Assembly (NCBI GenBank): GCA_023412765.1
Contig: JAEZBX010000263.1
Location: forward strand, 1-8,553
Direction: 5' to 3'
From: Bacteroidota bacterium
GTDB lineage: Bacteria; Bacteroidota; Bacteroidia; Cytophagales; Cyclobacteriaceae
Length of the DNA stretch: 8,553 nt
Shown here piece after piece: positions 1 through 6,662 of the stretch (positions within the stretch are counted from its first letter, which is position 1; the number at the start of each line of letters is the position of its first letter). The position numbers and the translations under genes were made by a program. The notes beneath the pieces were generated by a model, which saw nothing but the letters and a program-made list of their open reading frames with translations, was not told the origin of the DNA and made no database searches.

Positions 1-569
1 CTGATGTAAATGTCAGCGAACCGAAGCCGCCGGTAGACACAGATTCATCACTGTCATTCACAATGGAAGGCTATCGTGGATTGCCACCTTCGTCCATGAT
101 CCCGTTCTTTTGGTCGCCCGGATGGAATTCGGTTCAGTCAATAAACAAATACCAGCAAGAAGTTGGCGGACCATTGTTTGGTGGTGATCCCGGAATCAAA
201 TGCTTTGAAGAAAAACAAAATAATAATGCTGAATACTTTGTCTCAGATCCGGCAATCTATCATCAGCTCGAAGATCATCTTCTGATTGTGCCGCTTCATC
301 ACATATTCGGGTCGGAAGAATTAAGCGCAGATTCACCTTCGGTGCGGCAGCGGTGTCCTGAACCTTATGTCCTGCTGAGTGAGATCGATGCGGCAGATCT
401 CAATATTAGGGAGAACGATAAGTTGGAATTTTCCATTGACGGGCAACATTATTACCTGCCAGTAAAAATCAGTGCAGCAATGACGAAGGGAATGGCAGGA
501 CTACCTTATGGGCTTAAGGGTATGCCTTTCGTTGAGTTACCAGAATGGGCAATCCTCAAAAAACAATGA
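1..569 (+). CDS. nuoG: NADH-quinone oxidoreductase subunit G, C-terminal part (5' end outside window)
   Basis: This is the 3' end of nuoG, the large iron-sulfur and molybdopterin-oxidoreductase-like subunit of the complex I peripheral arm. The reading frame is open from the first base (codons from base 3) and ends in TGA at 567-569, giving 188 visible residues. The ATG at 63 is internal, because the frame upstream of it also reads like NuoG (a VNVSEPKPP segment, then LSFTMEGY). The visible part matches the E. coli-type C-terminal domain in order: IPFFWSPGWNSVQ, then the EVGGPLFGGDPG segment, then HHIFGSEELS, and finally a beta-rich region like the molybdopterin-dinucleotide-binding C-terminal domain. 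No cluster-binding cysteines fall in this part; they lie upstream. The gene ends one base before the nuoH start, so the two are co-transcribed and probably translationally coupled. Identity is near certain; only the truncation by the window edge limits it. Confidence 0.95.
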   Translation, partial: DVNVSEPKPPVDTDSSLSFTMEGYRGLPPSSMIPFFWSPGWNSVQSINKYQQEVGGPLFGGDPGIKCFEEKQNNNAEYFVSDPAIYHQLEDHLLIVPLHHIFGSEELSADSPSVRQRCPEPYVLLSEIDAADLNIRENDKLEFSIDGQHYYLPVKISAAMTKGMAGLPYGLKGMPFVELPEWAILKKQ

Positions 570-570
570 G

Positions 571-1536
571 ATGGAAGAATCGACTATAAATCATTTGCTG
601 ATTGTCGGCGGAGTGCTCGGAGGTCTTCTGATCGTCGCACCTGGGTTGATCTGGCTCGAACGAAGACTATTAGCGTTGTGGCAGGATCGATATGGACCAA
701 ATCGGGCAGGTCCTTTTGGGGTGTTGATCGTATTGGCTGATACCATCAAACTTTTTTTTAAAGAAGACTGGATTCCACCATTCGCTGACAAAGTGGTTTT
801 TGTAATGGCGCCTGCGATTGTCATGATTACGGTGTTTCTAAGTTTCGTAATAATTCCGTTTGCGCCTGGTGTCATCGTTGCGGATCTCAACATTGGTATT
901 CTGTTCTTCCTTGCTATGTCATCCATGGGCGCCTACAGCATTATTCTCGGTGGATGGGCGTCTAACAACAAATACTCTCTGTTGGGCGCTATGAGAGGCG
1001 CGGCACAAATGATTTCTTACGAAGTTTTTATGGGTCTCGCACTGATGGGTACTGTGTTATTGGCAGACTCTTTCAGCCTGGTTGACATTGTAGAGGCTCA
1101 AAGGGGAATGTGGTTCGTAGTTCCACAATTTGTCGGATTCTTAATTTTCTTCATCGCAGGAATTGCCGAAACACACCGACTTCCTTTTGATATTCCAGAA
1201 GCCGAAAGCGAGCTCGTGGCAGGATTCCACTCTGAATACTCCGGAATGAAATTCGGGATGTTCTTTGTCGGTGAATACCTGGGCATTACGCTCATTTCAG
1301 CGCTAACCGTTTGCCTGTTCTTTGGCGGATGGCTTGGACCAGATTTCCTTCCTCCCCTGGTTTGGTTCGTGCTAAAGACTTTTGTGTTCATCGCAGTATT
1401 CATATTGCTACGCGCATCGCTGCCACGGCCGCGATATGATCAGCTGATGGAGTTTGGATGGAAAATTTTGTTACCGCTTACGCTCATTAATCTGATGATT
1501 ACGGCGGGAATTGTTTTAATGAAAATGGAAAGTTGA
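571..1536 (+). CDS. nuoH: NADH-quinone oxidoreductase subunit H (membrane subunit at the quinone site)
   Basis: NuoH (ND1 homologue) anchors the peripheral arm to the membrane and forms much of the quinone chamber and the first proton-path section. The protein has 321 residues, close to E. coli NuoH (about 325), with about eight hydrophobic helices. Diagnostic parts are the early loop ERRLLALWQDRYGPNRAGPFG (seen in two pieces: ERR, then QDRYGPNRAG), the acidic cytoplasmic loop ETHRLPFD starting at Glu200 with Glu210, Glu212 and Glu214 following, then EYSGMKFGMFFVGEY, and a C-terminal RASLPRPRYDQLMEFGWK. I chose the ATG at 571: it lies one base after the nuoG stop and gives the family length. 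The frame is open further upstream (ATG at 508), but that start would add 21 non-homologous residues inside nuoG. There is no clear Shine-Dalgarno sequence; the leader is A-rich (CAAAAAACA). The C-terminal third is very close to the E. coli protein as I recall it. Confidence 0.97.
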   Translation: MEESTINHLLIVGGVLGGLLIVAPGLIWLERRLLALWQDRYGPNRAGPFGVLIVLADTIKLFFKEDWIPPFADKVVFVMAPAIVMITVFLSFVIIPFAPGVIVADLNIGILFFLAMSSMGAYSIILGGWASNNKYSLLGAMRGAAQMISYEVFMGLALMGTVLLADSFSLVDIVEAQRGMWFVVPQFVGFLIFFIAGIAETHRLPFDIPEAESELVAGFHSEYSGMKFGMFFVGEYLGITLISALTVCLFFGGWLGPDFLPPLVWFVLKTFVFIAVFILLRASLPRPRYDQLMEFGWKILLPLTLINLMITAGIVLMKMES

Positions 1537-1579
1537 AATTAGAAGTGCTTGACAATAAAAATATTTAAACAGGTAGGCT

Positions 1580-2095
1580 ATGTTTAGTATCATACGCAGC
1601 ATGTGGATCACGTTTATGCACATGTTTCATAAGCGCGAGACAGTACAGTATCCGGAGCAGAAAAATAAGCTCACTTCGCGATGGCGTGGACGAATTGTTT
1701 TGACCCGCGATCCTGACATGGGTGAACGCTGTGTTGGGTGTTATCTCTGCGCAGCAGCCTGCCCGGTAGATTGCATTTCTCTTCAGGCTACTGAGGATGA
1801 AAATGGAAGGAGGTATCCCGAGTTCTTCCGCATCAATTTTTCGAGATGCATTTTTTGTGGTTACTGTGAGGAAGCCTGTCCGACGTACGCGATTCAATTG
1901 ATCCCTGATTTCGAAATGGCAGAATACGACAGGCAAAATCTGGTTTACGAAAAGAAAGATTTGTTGATAGATAGCCAAGGTAAGTATCCAGGCTATAATT
2001 ACTACAAGGTAGCAGGCCTGGCAATAGGCGGAAAAGGGAAAGGTGAAGCAGAGAATGAACTGGAGCCGGTGGATGTGAGGAGTTTGTTGCCGTGA
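1580..2095 (+). CDS. nuoI: NADH-quinone oxidoreductase subunit I (two 4Fe-4S ferredoxin-like subunit)
   Basis: NuoI carries the two 4Fe-4S clusters (N6a and N6b) that pass electrons from NuoG towards the terminal cluster N2 in NuoB(CD). The 171-residue protein shows both binding motifs: Cys51, Cys54, Cys57 with Cys61 (CVGCYLCAAACP), and Cys90, Cys93, Cys96 with Cys100 (CIFCGYCEEACP). As in other NuoI proteins, the fourth cysteine of each motif should serve the opposite cluster. The RGRIVLTRDPD segment before the first motif, the PEFFRINFSRC bridge and the C-terminal KGEAENE...VDVRSLLP are strongly E. coli-like. It is about nine residues shorter than the E. coli protein (180), the difference being at the N-terminus. 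The start at 1580 follows an AGGTAGG at 1571-1577, closer to the ATG than ideal. A 43-base gap separates it from nuoH, and the long repeat-rich gap follows. Confidence 0.97.
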   Translation: MFSIIRSMWITFMHMFHKRETVQYPEQKNKLTSRWRGRIVLTRDPDMGERCVGCYLCAAACPVDCISLQATEDENGRRYPEFFRINFSRCIFCGYCEEACPTYAIQLIPDFEMAEYDRQNLVYEKKDLLIDSQGKYPGYNYYKVAGLAIGGKGKGEAENELEPVDVRSLLP

Positions 2096-2104
2096 CACCT
2101 TCAA

Positions 2105-2132
2105 TTTTGAATTTTAAATTTTGAATTTTGAA
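2105..2132 (+). repeat. Four tandem TTTTGAA heptamers just after nuoI
   Basis: Four 7-base units lie end to end: TTTTGAA (2105-2111), TTTTAAA (2112-2118), TTTTGAA (2119-2125) and TTTTGAA (2126-2132), with only one substitution among them. The tract starts nine bases after the nuoI stop codon. It has no coding potential. Its function is unknown; it could be a simple slippage-derived repeat or a transcript-end element. Confidence 0.85.
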
Positions 2133-2149
2133 TTACGCATGAGCCACGA

Positions 2150-2167
2150 TTCCGATAGCTATCGGAA
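2150..2167. repeat. 18-base perfect palindrome in the nuoI-nuoJ gap
   Basis: TTCCGATAGCTATCGGAA reads identically on both strands, with its centre between 2158 and 2159. The flanking bases (A before, C after) do not extend it. It could be a protein-binding site or a short hairpin (stem TTCCGAT with a small loop). It is not followed by a T run, so it is not a classical intrinsic terminator. I recall CCGATAGCTATCGG-type palindromes as dispersed intergenic elements in Bacteroidota genomes; that is memory, not a search result. Confidence 0.8.
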
Positions 2168-2206
2168 CGGATAACAGATAATGCTGGTTTGTCAAGTTAG
2201 AAAATG

Positions 2207-2282
2207 GGAATAGGGAATATGGACTAAGGAATAAGGCCAGGGTCGCAAAGTTCGCACCCTTATTCCCTATTCCTTATTCCTT
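2207..2282. repeat. Inverted GGAATAA-type heptamer tracts forming a long potential hairpin
   Basis: The left arm is four 7-base units: GGAATAG (2207-2213), GGAATAT (2214-2220), GGACTAA (2221-2227) and GGAATAA (2228-2234), followed by GG. The right arm is the complement of similar units: CCTTATT (2258-2264), CCCTATT (2265-2271), CCTTATT (2272-2278), followed by CC. Pairing 2212-2236 with 2258-2282 matches 21 of 25 positions around a 21-base loop. Shifted registers also pair well: 2207-2222 with 2258-2273 match 15 of 16. The loop contains CGCAAAGTTCGCA, another short repeated motif. In RNA this would be the strongest structure in the operon. It sits about 55 bases before nuoJ and may affect mRNA stability, processing or partial termination, but no function is shown. 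Confidence 0.8.
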
Positions 2283-2321
2283 TCTTCGAAACTCCTCAAA
2301 CATGACAAAGTAGGAATAACT

Positions 2322-2335
2322 ATTAACGATTAACA
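2322..2335 (+). repeat. ATTAACG-ATTAACA heptamer pair abutting the nuoJ start
   Basis: Two 7-base units, ATTAACG (2322-2328) and ATTAACA (2329-2335), differ only in the last base and end exactly at the base before the nuoJ ATG. They occupy the place where a Shine-Dalgarno sequence would be, so the nuoJ leader is A/T-rich and carries no GGAGG-like motif. Two copies alone could be chance, but the 7-base period matches the other tracts in this gap. Confidence 0.6.
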
Positions 2336-2860
2336 ATGGTAGCGTTCTACATCTCTTCCGCAGTTGCAGTCATAGCAACGATTATGGTGATCACAAATCA
2401 TAACCTGATCCATGCGTTGCTGTATCTTGTGGTTTCATTTCTCGCGGTAGCTGTTGTATTCTATATGTTAGGTGCTCCTTTCGTTGCCGCGCTGGAGGTT
2501 ATTATCTATGCTGGTGCAATCGTGGTGTTGATCATTTTTGTGATCATGATGCTAAACCTAAAGGAGGAGGCCGTTGCCCAGGAGCGACAATGGATGAGTG
2601 GCGGCATCGTGACTGGCCCTGCAGTTCTATCCGTTATCCTCCTGGCTGAACTTATTTACATAATATCCGGAGAATCAACAGGCCAACTTACAGCCCAGAT
2701 CGTGGACCCGAAAGCAGTAGGCATATCGTTGTATGGCCCGTACGTTATCGGGGTCGAGCTCAGCGGCATTTTGCTCATGTCTGGAATTGTGGGAGCTTAT
2801 CATCTTGGCAGACAGAAAAAGAAGATCGTTCACCGGTTTCTTGAAAGAGCTGAAGACTAG
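2336..2860 (+). CDS. nuoJ: NADH-quinone oxidoreductase subunit J
   Basis: NuoJ (ND6 homologue) is a small membrane subunit between NuoH and the antiporter-like subunits. Its third helix changes shape during coupling. The 174-residue protein has about five hydrophobic helices. The signature third helix, ALEVIIYAGAIVVLIIF, followed by VIMMLNL, is intact. So is the region after the hydrophilic loop (AQERQW, then KAVGISLYGPYVIGVE), which resembles the E. coli protein closely. It is about ten residues shorter than E. coli NuoJ (184), mostly at the charged C-terminus. The start at 2336 gives the expected N-terminus (FYISSAVAVIAT). No Shine-Dalgarno sequence is visible. It is the first membrane-arm gene after the 240-base repeat-rich gap, so it could be read from an internal promoter as well as from upstream; I cannot identify a convincing promoter there. 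Confidence 0.96.
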   Translation: MVAFYISSAVAVIATIMVITNHNLIHALLYLVVSFLAVAVVFYMLGAPFVAALEVIIYAGAIVVLIIFVIMMLNLKEEAVAQERQWMSGGIVTGPAVLSVILLAELIYIISGESTGQLTAQIVDPKAVGISLYGPYVIGVELSGILLMSGIVGAYHLGRQKKKIVHRFLERAED

Positions 2861-2896
2861 AGTATAACGAATTTGAAGTGAAAACAGAGTATCGAT

Positions 2897-3205
2897 ATGA
2901 ATCAGGTTCCAACTGAAGCAGGACTAATACTAGCCGGCATCCTGTTCACGCTGGGCCTCATCAGCGTGCTCATACGGCGCAATATCATTTTCATGTTGAT
3001 CTCTGTTGAGATCATGCTGAATGCGGCTGGTCTTGCATTTATTGTCGCTGGAGCTAAATGGTCGCAGGCAGATGGACAGGTGATGTTCATCTTCATATTA
3101 ACAATGGCAGCCGCCGAAGTTTCGGTAGGCCTGGCGTTGATCCTGCAGATTTATCACCAACTCAAGACTCTTGATAGCGATGCAGCAAACAAGATGAAAG
3201 GATGA
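2897..3205 (+). CDS. nuoK: NADH-quinone oxidoreductase subunit K
   Basis: NuoK (ND4L homologue) is a three-helix membrane subunit that carries part of the central charged axis linking the quinone site to the pumps. At 102 residues it matches the usual length (E. coli about 100). The two essential buried glutamates are present as Glu38 in the ISVEIMLNAAGL helix and Glu74 in the MAAAEVSVGLAL helix, keeping the 36-residue spacing of E. coli Glu36 and Glu72. The start at 2897 gives the normal short N-terminus (MNQVPTEAGLIL). There is no clear ribosome binding site; the leader is A-rich (GTGAAAACAGAG). It lies 36 bases after nuoJ and 50 bases before nuoL, in the standard order. Confidence 0.97.
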   Translation: MNQVPTEAGLILAGILFTLGLISVLIRRNIIFMLISVEIMLNAAGLAFIVAGAKWSQADGQVMFIFILTMAAAEVSVGLALILQIYHQLKTLDSDAANKMKG

Positions 3206-3255
3206 ACACGAGGTTTGATTCAGTTTGAGCGTTCATAACCCTACGAAAAAGATAT

Positions 3256-5139
3256 ATGCTAGAGTTGCTTTGGCTCGTACCTGCCCTACCCTTTCTGGGC
3301 GCACTTCTCCTGATTCTTTTTGGAAGAAAGGTTTCGCGTGCGATCGTTTCGTTAGTTGGCGCTGGTAGTGTTGGCTTATCGTCTCTTCTCGTAATTCTAA
3401 TCGGATTGGAGTATGCAACAAATCCAGCAGAGCCTTACCGTCAGGTATTATGGCAATGGATTGACGTTGCCGGTTTTAGTCCGGCATTCGGTCTTCACCT
3501 TGACGCGCTGTCACTGATATTCATTTTCGTCATCACTTTTGTCGGATTTCTGATCCATGTCTATTCGACGGAATTCATGGCTGATGACGAAGGTTTCGCG
3601 CGGTTCTTCACTTACCTAAATCTCTTTGTTGCCTCCATGCTGATTCTTGTCCTGGCCGACAATCTTGTACTAATGTACCTGGGATGGGAAGGCGTTGGTC
3701 TCTGCAGCTATCTCCTTATCGGTTTTTGGTACCAGGAGAAAAAAAATGGAGACGCTGCCCGAAAGGCTTTCATAGTAACCCGTGTGGGTGATACCGCGAT
3801 GGCTATTGGCTTGTTTATGCTTTTCGATTTGTTTGGAACGCTTACTATCAATGAGATTTTGACATCGGCATCGCAGCAATGGACGGTCGGCGCGCCCATG
3901 GCAACAACTGTTGCGTTATTATTGCTCGGAGGAGCCGTTGGCAAATCAGCGCAGTTACCTTTGCAAACATGGTTACCGGATGCGATGGCCGGACCTTCTC
4001 CCGTATCTGCTTTGATACATGCCGCGACAATGGTTACGGCCGGCGTTTATCTGATCGCACGAATGCATGTCGTTTTTGAGCTTGCGCCAACGGCACAGTT
4101 ATGGGTAGGTATTGTCGGAGCAGTTACCTTATTGCTTGCAGGCTTCAGCGCACTGACTCAATATGATCTGAAGCGTGTGCTTGCCTACTCAACAATCAGC
4201 CAGATTGGTTACATGTTCCTAGCCTTGGGTGTTGGCGCCTGGTCCGCGGCAATTTTCCATTTTATGATCCATGCCTTTTTCAAGGCCCTCTTGTTTCTTG
4301 GCGCCGGCGCAGTCATTATGCTGCTTCATCATGAACACGATATGTTTAAGATGGGCGGACTTAAGAACAAACTTCCCATTATATATTGGACGTTCCTGAT
4401 CGGTTCAGCATCGCTTGCTGCACTGCCATTTGTGACGGGAGGTTTCTACAGCAAAGACAATATTCTCTGGCTCTCATACGCTGGCACCAACGGCAGCATA
4501 TGGTTCTTCCTGGCAGGTCTCGCCGGAGCATTCATTACCTCTATATACACGTTCAGAATGGTGTTTGTCACCTTTTTTGGCGAAGCAAAGACGGAGGTGG
4601 GTCACGCTCCGGGATTGCGAATAACCGTACCGTTGGTAGTTCTCGCATTTCTATCCAGTGTTGCAGGATTTATTGAACTCCCGCACACACTGGGGCATTT
4701 GGAATTATTTTCCGGTTTTTTGGATCCCGTCTTGCCCGCAGTAGAAGTTAGCGCCAACGCAACCACATCCACCGAATGGTTAATACAAAGTATTACCATA
4801 TTGCTTTCACTATCGGGCGTATTCCTTGCATACTATTTCTATCGGCTTAAACCTGAACTGTCCACTCAGCTAAAAACCTCAATTAGTGGCCTTCATAACT
4901 TCTGGCTCAAAGGGTGGGAATTTGATGCTCTTTACGATACCCTGATCGTTCGGCCGTATATTTTCCTGGCAACTATAAACAAGCGCGACATAGTCGACGC
5001 TTTTTATTCGTCAATTGTTTCTGCGTCGGAGCTAATTCACCATTTATTCTCAAGGTCTCAAGCCGGAACTCTTCGGTGGTATATAATGAGTATGGTAATT
5101 GGCGCGATACTAATTCTAACGTTAGGACTACTGATATGA
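3256..5139 (+). CDS. nuoL: NADH-quinone oxidoreductase subunit L (distal antiporter-like pump with lateral helix)
   Basis: NuoL (ND5 homologue) is the outermost proton-pumping subunit, a Mrp-antiporter relative. The 627-residue protein (E. coli 613) has many hydrophobic helices. Pump residues can be placed one position after the E. coli numbering: Glu145 in MYLGWEGVGLCSYLL, Asp179 in TRVGDTAM, Lys230 in GGAVGKSAQLPLQTWLPDAM, His255 in SALIHAATM and Lys400 in GGFYSKDNI. The C-terminus carries the long lateral helix region (about residues 540-595, KGWEFDALYD through KRDIVDAF) and a final membrane helix after LRWYIMSM, so the arm-bracing element is complete. The start at 3256 has only a weak purine-rich leader (GAAAAAGATAT). 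The stop TGA at 5137-5139 overlaps the nuoM start by four bases (ATGA). No frameshift or missing segment was seen. Confidence 0.98.
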   Translation: MLELLWLVPALPFLGALLLILFGRKVSRAIVSLVGAGSVGLSSLLVILIGLEYATNPAEPYRQVLWQWIDVAGFSPAFGLHLDALSLIFIFVITFVGFLIHVYSTEFMADDEGFARFFTYLNLFVASMLILVLADNLVLMYLGWEGVGLCSYLLIGFWYQEKKNGDAARKAFIVTRVGDTAMAIGLFMLFDLFGTLTINEILTSASQQWTVGAPMATTVALLLLGGAVGKSAQLPLQTWLPDAMAGPSPVSALIHAATMVTAGVYLIARMHVVFELAPTAQLWVGIVGAVTLLLAGFSALTQYDLKRVLAYSTISQIGYMFLALGVGAWSAAIFHFMIHAFFKALLFLGAGAVIMLLHHEHDMFKMGGLKNKLPIIYWTFLIGSASLAALPFVTGGFYSKDNILWLSYAGTNGSIWFFLAGLAGAFITSIYTFRMVFVTFFGEAKTEVGHAPGLRITVPLVVLAFLSSVAGFIELPHTLGHLELFSGFLDPVLPAVEVSANATTSTEWLIQSITILLSLSGVFLAYYFYRLKPELSTQLKTSISGLHNFWLKGWEFDALYDTLIVRPYIFLATINKRDIVDAFYSSIVSASELIHHLFSRSQAGTLRWYIMSMVIGAILILTLGLLI

Positions 5140-6662
5140 TATTACCTTTGGTCATCATAATACTAATGGTTGGAGGGATTGCCGCCTGGGTTGCTGCACG
5201 CTGGTCTCCACTACTTTCACGGTGGATTTCCATAGTTGCAATTACCTTCAACTTAATACTCAGCATCGTTCTGTGGTTTGGACAAGTTGACCCGTCCGTT
5301 GGTCAAAGTACATGGATAGCAAAGTACACCTTGCAATGGATACCAACTTTTGGAATTAGTATCAATCTGGCGCTCGACGGACTAAGCCTTCTCATGTTGT
5401 TGCTCACATTCATCCTTGGCACTTTGGCCGTGCTAACATCTTGGGATGAAATTCAATACAGAATTGGCTTTTTCCACTTCAACCTGCTTTGGGTTTTAGC
5501 GGGTATTACCGGCGTCTTCCTCACAATGGATCTGTTTTTATTCTATTTTTTTTGGGAGGTCATGCTAATTCCTATGTACTTCCTTATCGCAATTTGGGGA
5601 CACGAAAACCGGAGGTACGCTGCTTATAAATTTTTCATATTTACGCAGGCAAGCGGGCTGATGATGTTCCTGGCCATTCTGGGATTGTATTTCATTCACG
5701 GCGATCTCACCGGAACGTTTACGTTCGACTATTTTCAGTTACTAGGGACTTCGTTTGCCCCCCAAACCGAACTATTGCTGATGCTTGGATTTTTGGTGGC
5801 ATTCATCGTAAAGTTACCAGTTGTTCCATTCCATTCATGGCTGCCTGACGCACACTCCGAAGCGCCAACAGCAGGAAGTGTAATACTAGCGGGGCTATTG
5901 TTAAAGACCGGTGCGTATGGATTGCTTCGGTTCGTGCTTCCACTATTTCCAAATGCATCACACGATATTTCGCAATGGGCAATGCTGTTTGGCGTCATCG
6001 GAATTCTGTATGGCGCCCTCCTCGCCTTCTCACAAACTGATTTGAAGAGACTTGTTGCATATACGAGTGTAAGCCATATGGGATTTGTGATGCTCGGTGT
6101 GTTCGCTTTCAACGAGTGGGCTATACAAGGAGTGGTTATGCAAATGATTACACATGGAATCAGCACGGGTGCCCTGTTTATACTCGCAGGTTCTATTTAC
6201 GAGCGAATCCATACGCGCAACATTGAACAGATGGGAGGCTTCTGGAAGGAGATGCCTTTTATGGGTACTATCGGTCTCATCTTTGCAATGGCGTCGCTTG
6301 GTCTCCCGGGTTTAGGAAATTTCGTTGCAGAATTTCTCACGCTGATCGGCGCATGGAAAGCTAGCCACACACTTACGATACTTGCGGCAATCGGACTAAT
6401 ATTGGGAACAGTCTATTCCCTCCGGATTATGCAAAAGGTATTTTACGGCAACGATGAAATCCGACGTCCGATGCATGATCTTTCACTGCGTGAAAAAGTT
6501 ATTCTTGTTCCACTCGTATTTATCATAGTCTGGTTGGGACTCTTCCCTCAACCTGTCTTAAATACCGTGAAAAATTCGATGGATTCAATGATCCTCACGC
6601 ATTCAGAAAGTAGCCAACACCTTATTACAGAATATCCAAAGGAAGGAGGAGACCATGAGTAA
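5136..6662 (+). CDS. nuoM: NADH-quinone oxidoreductase subunit M (antiporter-like pump)
   Basis: NuoM (ND4 homologue) is the middle antiporter-like pump. With the ATG at 5136 the protein has 508 residues, essentially the E. coli length (509). The frame is open back to an ATG at 5076, but that would add 20 polar residues read from inside nuoL, so I reject it. Pump residues are Glu141 in FFWEVMLIPMYFLIAIWG, Lys226 in VKLPVVPFHSWLPDAHSEAP, Lys257 in LLLKTGAYGLLRF and Glu399 in NFVAEFLTLIGAW; the last three lie eight positions before E. coli Lys234, Lys265 and Glu407. About fourteen hydrophobic helices are visible. The ATGA overlap with nuoL implies re-initiation by the same ribosome. The 3' end overlaps nuoN by eight bases and also contains the nuoN ribosome binding site. 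Confidence 0.98.
   Translation: MILPLVIIILMVGGIAAWVAARWSPLLSRWISIVAITFNLILSIVLWFGQVDPSVGQSTWIAKYTLQWIPTFGISINLALDGLSLLMLLLTFILGTLAVLTSWDEIQYRIGFFHFNLLWVLAGITGVFLTMDLFLFYFFWEVMLIPMYFLIAIWGHENRRYAAYKFFIFTQASGLMMFLAILGLYFIHGDLTGTFTFDYFQLLGTSFAPQTELLLMLGFLVAFIVKLPVVPFHSWLPDAHSEAPTAGSVILAGLLLKTGAYGLLRFVLPLFPNASHDISQWAMLFGVIGILYGALLAFSQTDLKRLVAYTSVSHMGFVMLGVFAFNEWAIQGVVMQMITHGISTGALFILAGSIYERIHTRNIEQMGGFWKEMPFMGTIGLIFAMASLGLPGLGNFVAEFLTLIGAWKASHTLTILAAIGLILGTVYSLRIMQKVFYGNDEIRRPMHDLSLREKVILVPLVFIIVWLGLFPQPVLNTVKNSMDSMILTHSESSQHLITEYPKEGGDHE
6643..6650 (+). promoter_or_regulatory. Strong Shine-Dalgarno site for nuoN, inside the nuoM 3' end
   Basis: AAGGAGGA lies four bases before the nuoN ATG (6655) and is a near-perfect Shine-Dalgarno core. 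It is the only strong one in the window; nuoH, nuoJ, nuoK, nuoL and the ArsC-like gene have none or weak ones. It lies in the last codons of nuoM (EGGDHE) and supports 6655 as the nuoN start. Because it is also coding sequence, the nuoM tail could partly explain the motif. Confidence 0.75.

Noticed and set aside
508..570. Upstream ATG that would lengthen nuoH by 21 residues
   Set aside because: The extra residues are polar, read from inside nuoG and not homologous to NuoH; the ATG at 571 gives the family length.
591..926. A 111-codon open frame on the - strand within nuoH
   Set aside because: It is antisense to conserved nuoH sequence and its low-complexity composition fits a shadow frame.
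1549..1577. TTGACA upstream of nuoI as a sigma-70 promoter
   Set aside because: No reasonable -10 hexamer lies about 17 bases downstream, and the likely phylum does not use this consensus.
1565..2104. A 179-codon open frame on the - strand opposite nuoI
   Set aside because: It lies fully antisense to a clear nuoI with intact cluster motifs, has no recognisable domain, and its length is explained by the codon use of nuoI.
2105..2282. CRISPR array
   Set aside because: Repeats are 7 bases, contiguous and without unique spacers.
2096..2335. Insertion sequence or small mobile element in the nuoI-nuoJ gap
   Set aside because: No transposase and no convincing terminal inverted repeats with target duplication at the gap edges; the inverted tracts lie inside the gap and are simple heptamers.
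2096..2335. Bacteroidota-type promoter (TAnnTTTG) for nuoJ
   Set aside because: TAAATTTTG at 2116-2123 region has the wrong spacing by one base, and the TTTG at 2188-2191 has no partner element about 19-20 bases downstream.
5076..5135. Upstream ATG that would lengthen nuoM by 20 residues
   Set aside because: The extension is polar and overlaps the last helix of nuoL; the ATGA overlap at 5136 gives the normal N-terminus.
5735..6166. A 143-codon open frame on the - strand within nuoM
   Set aside because: It is a shadow of nuoM, with no plausible domain or leader.
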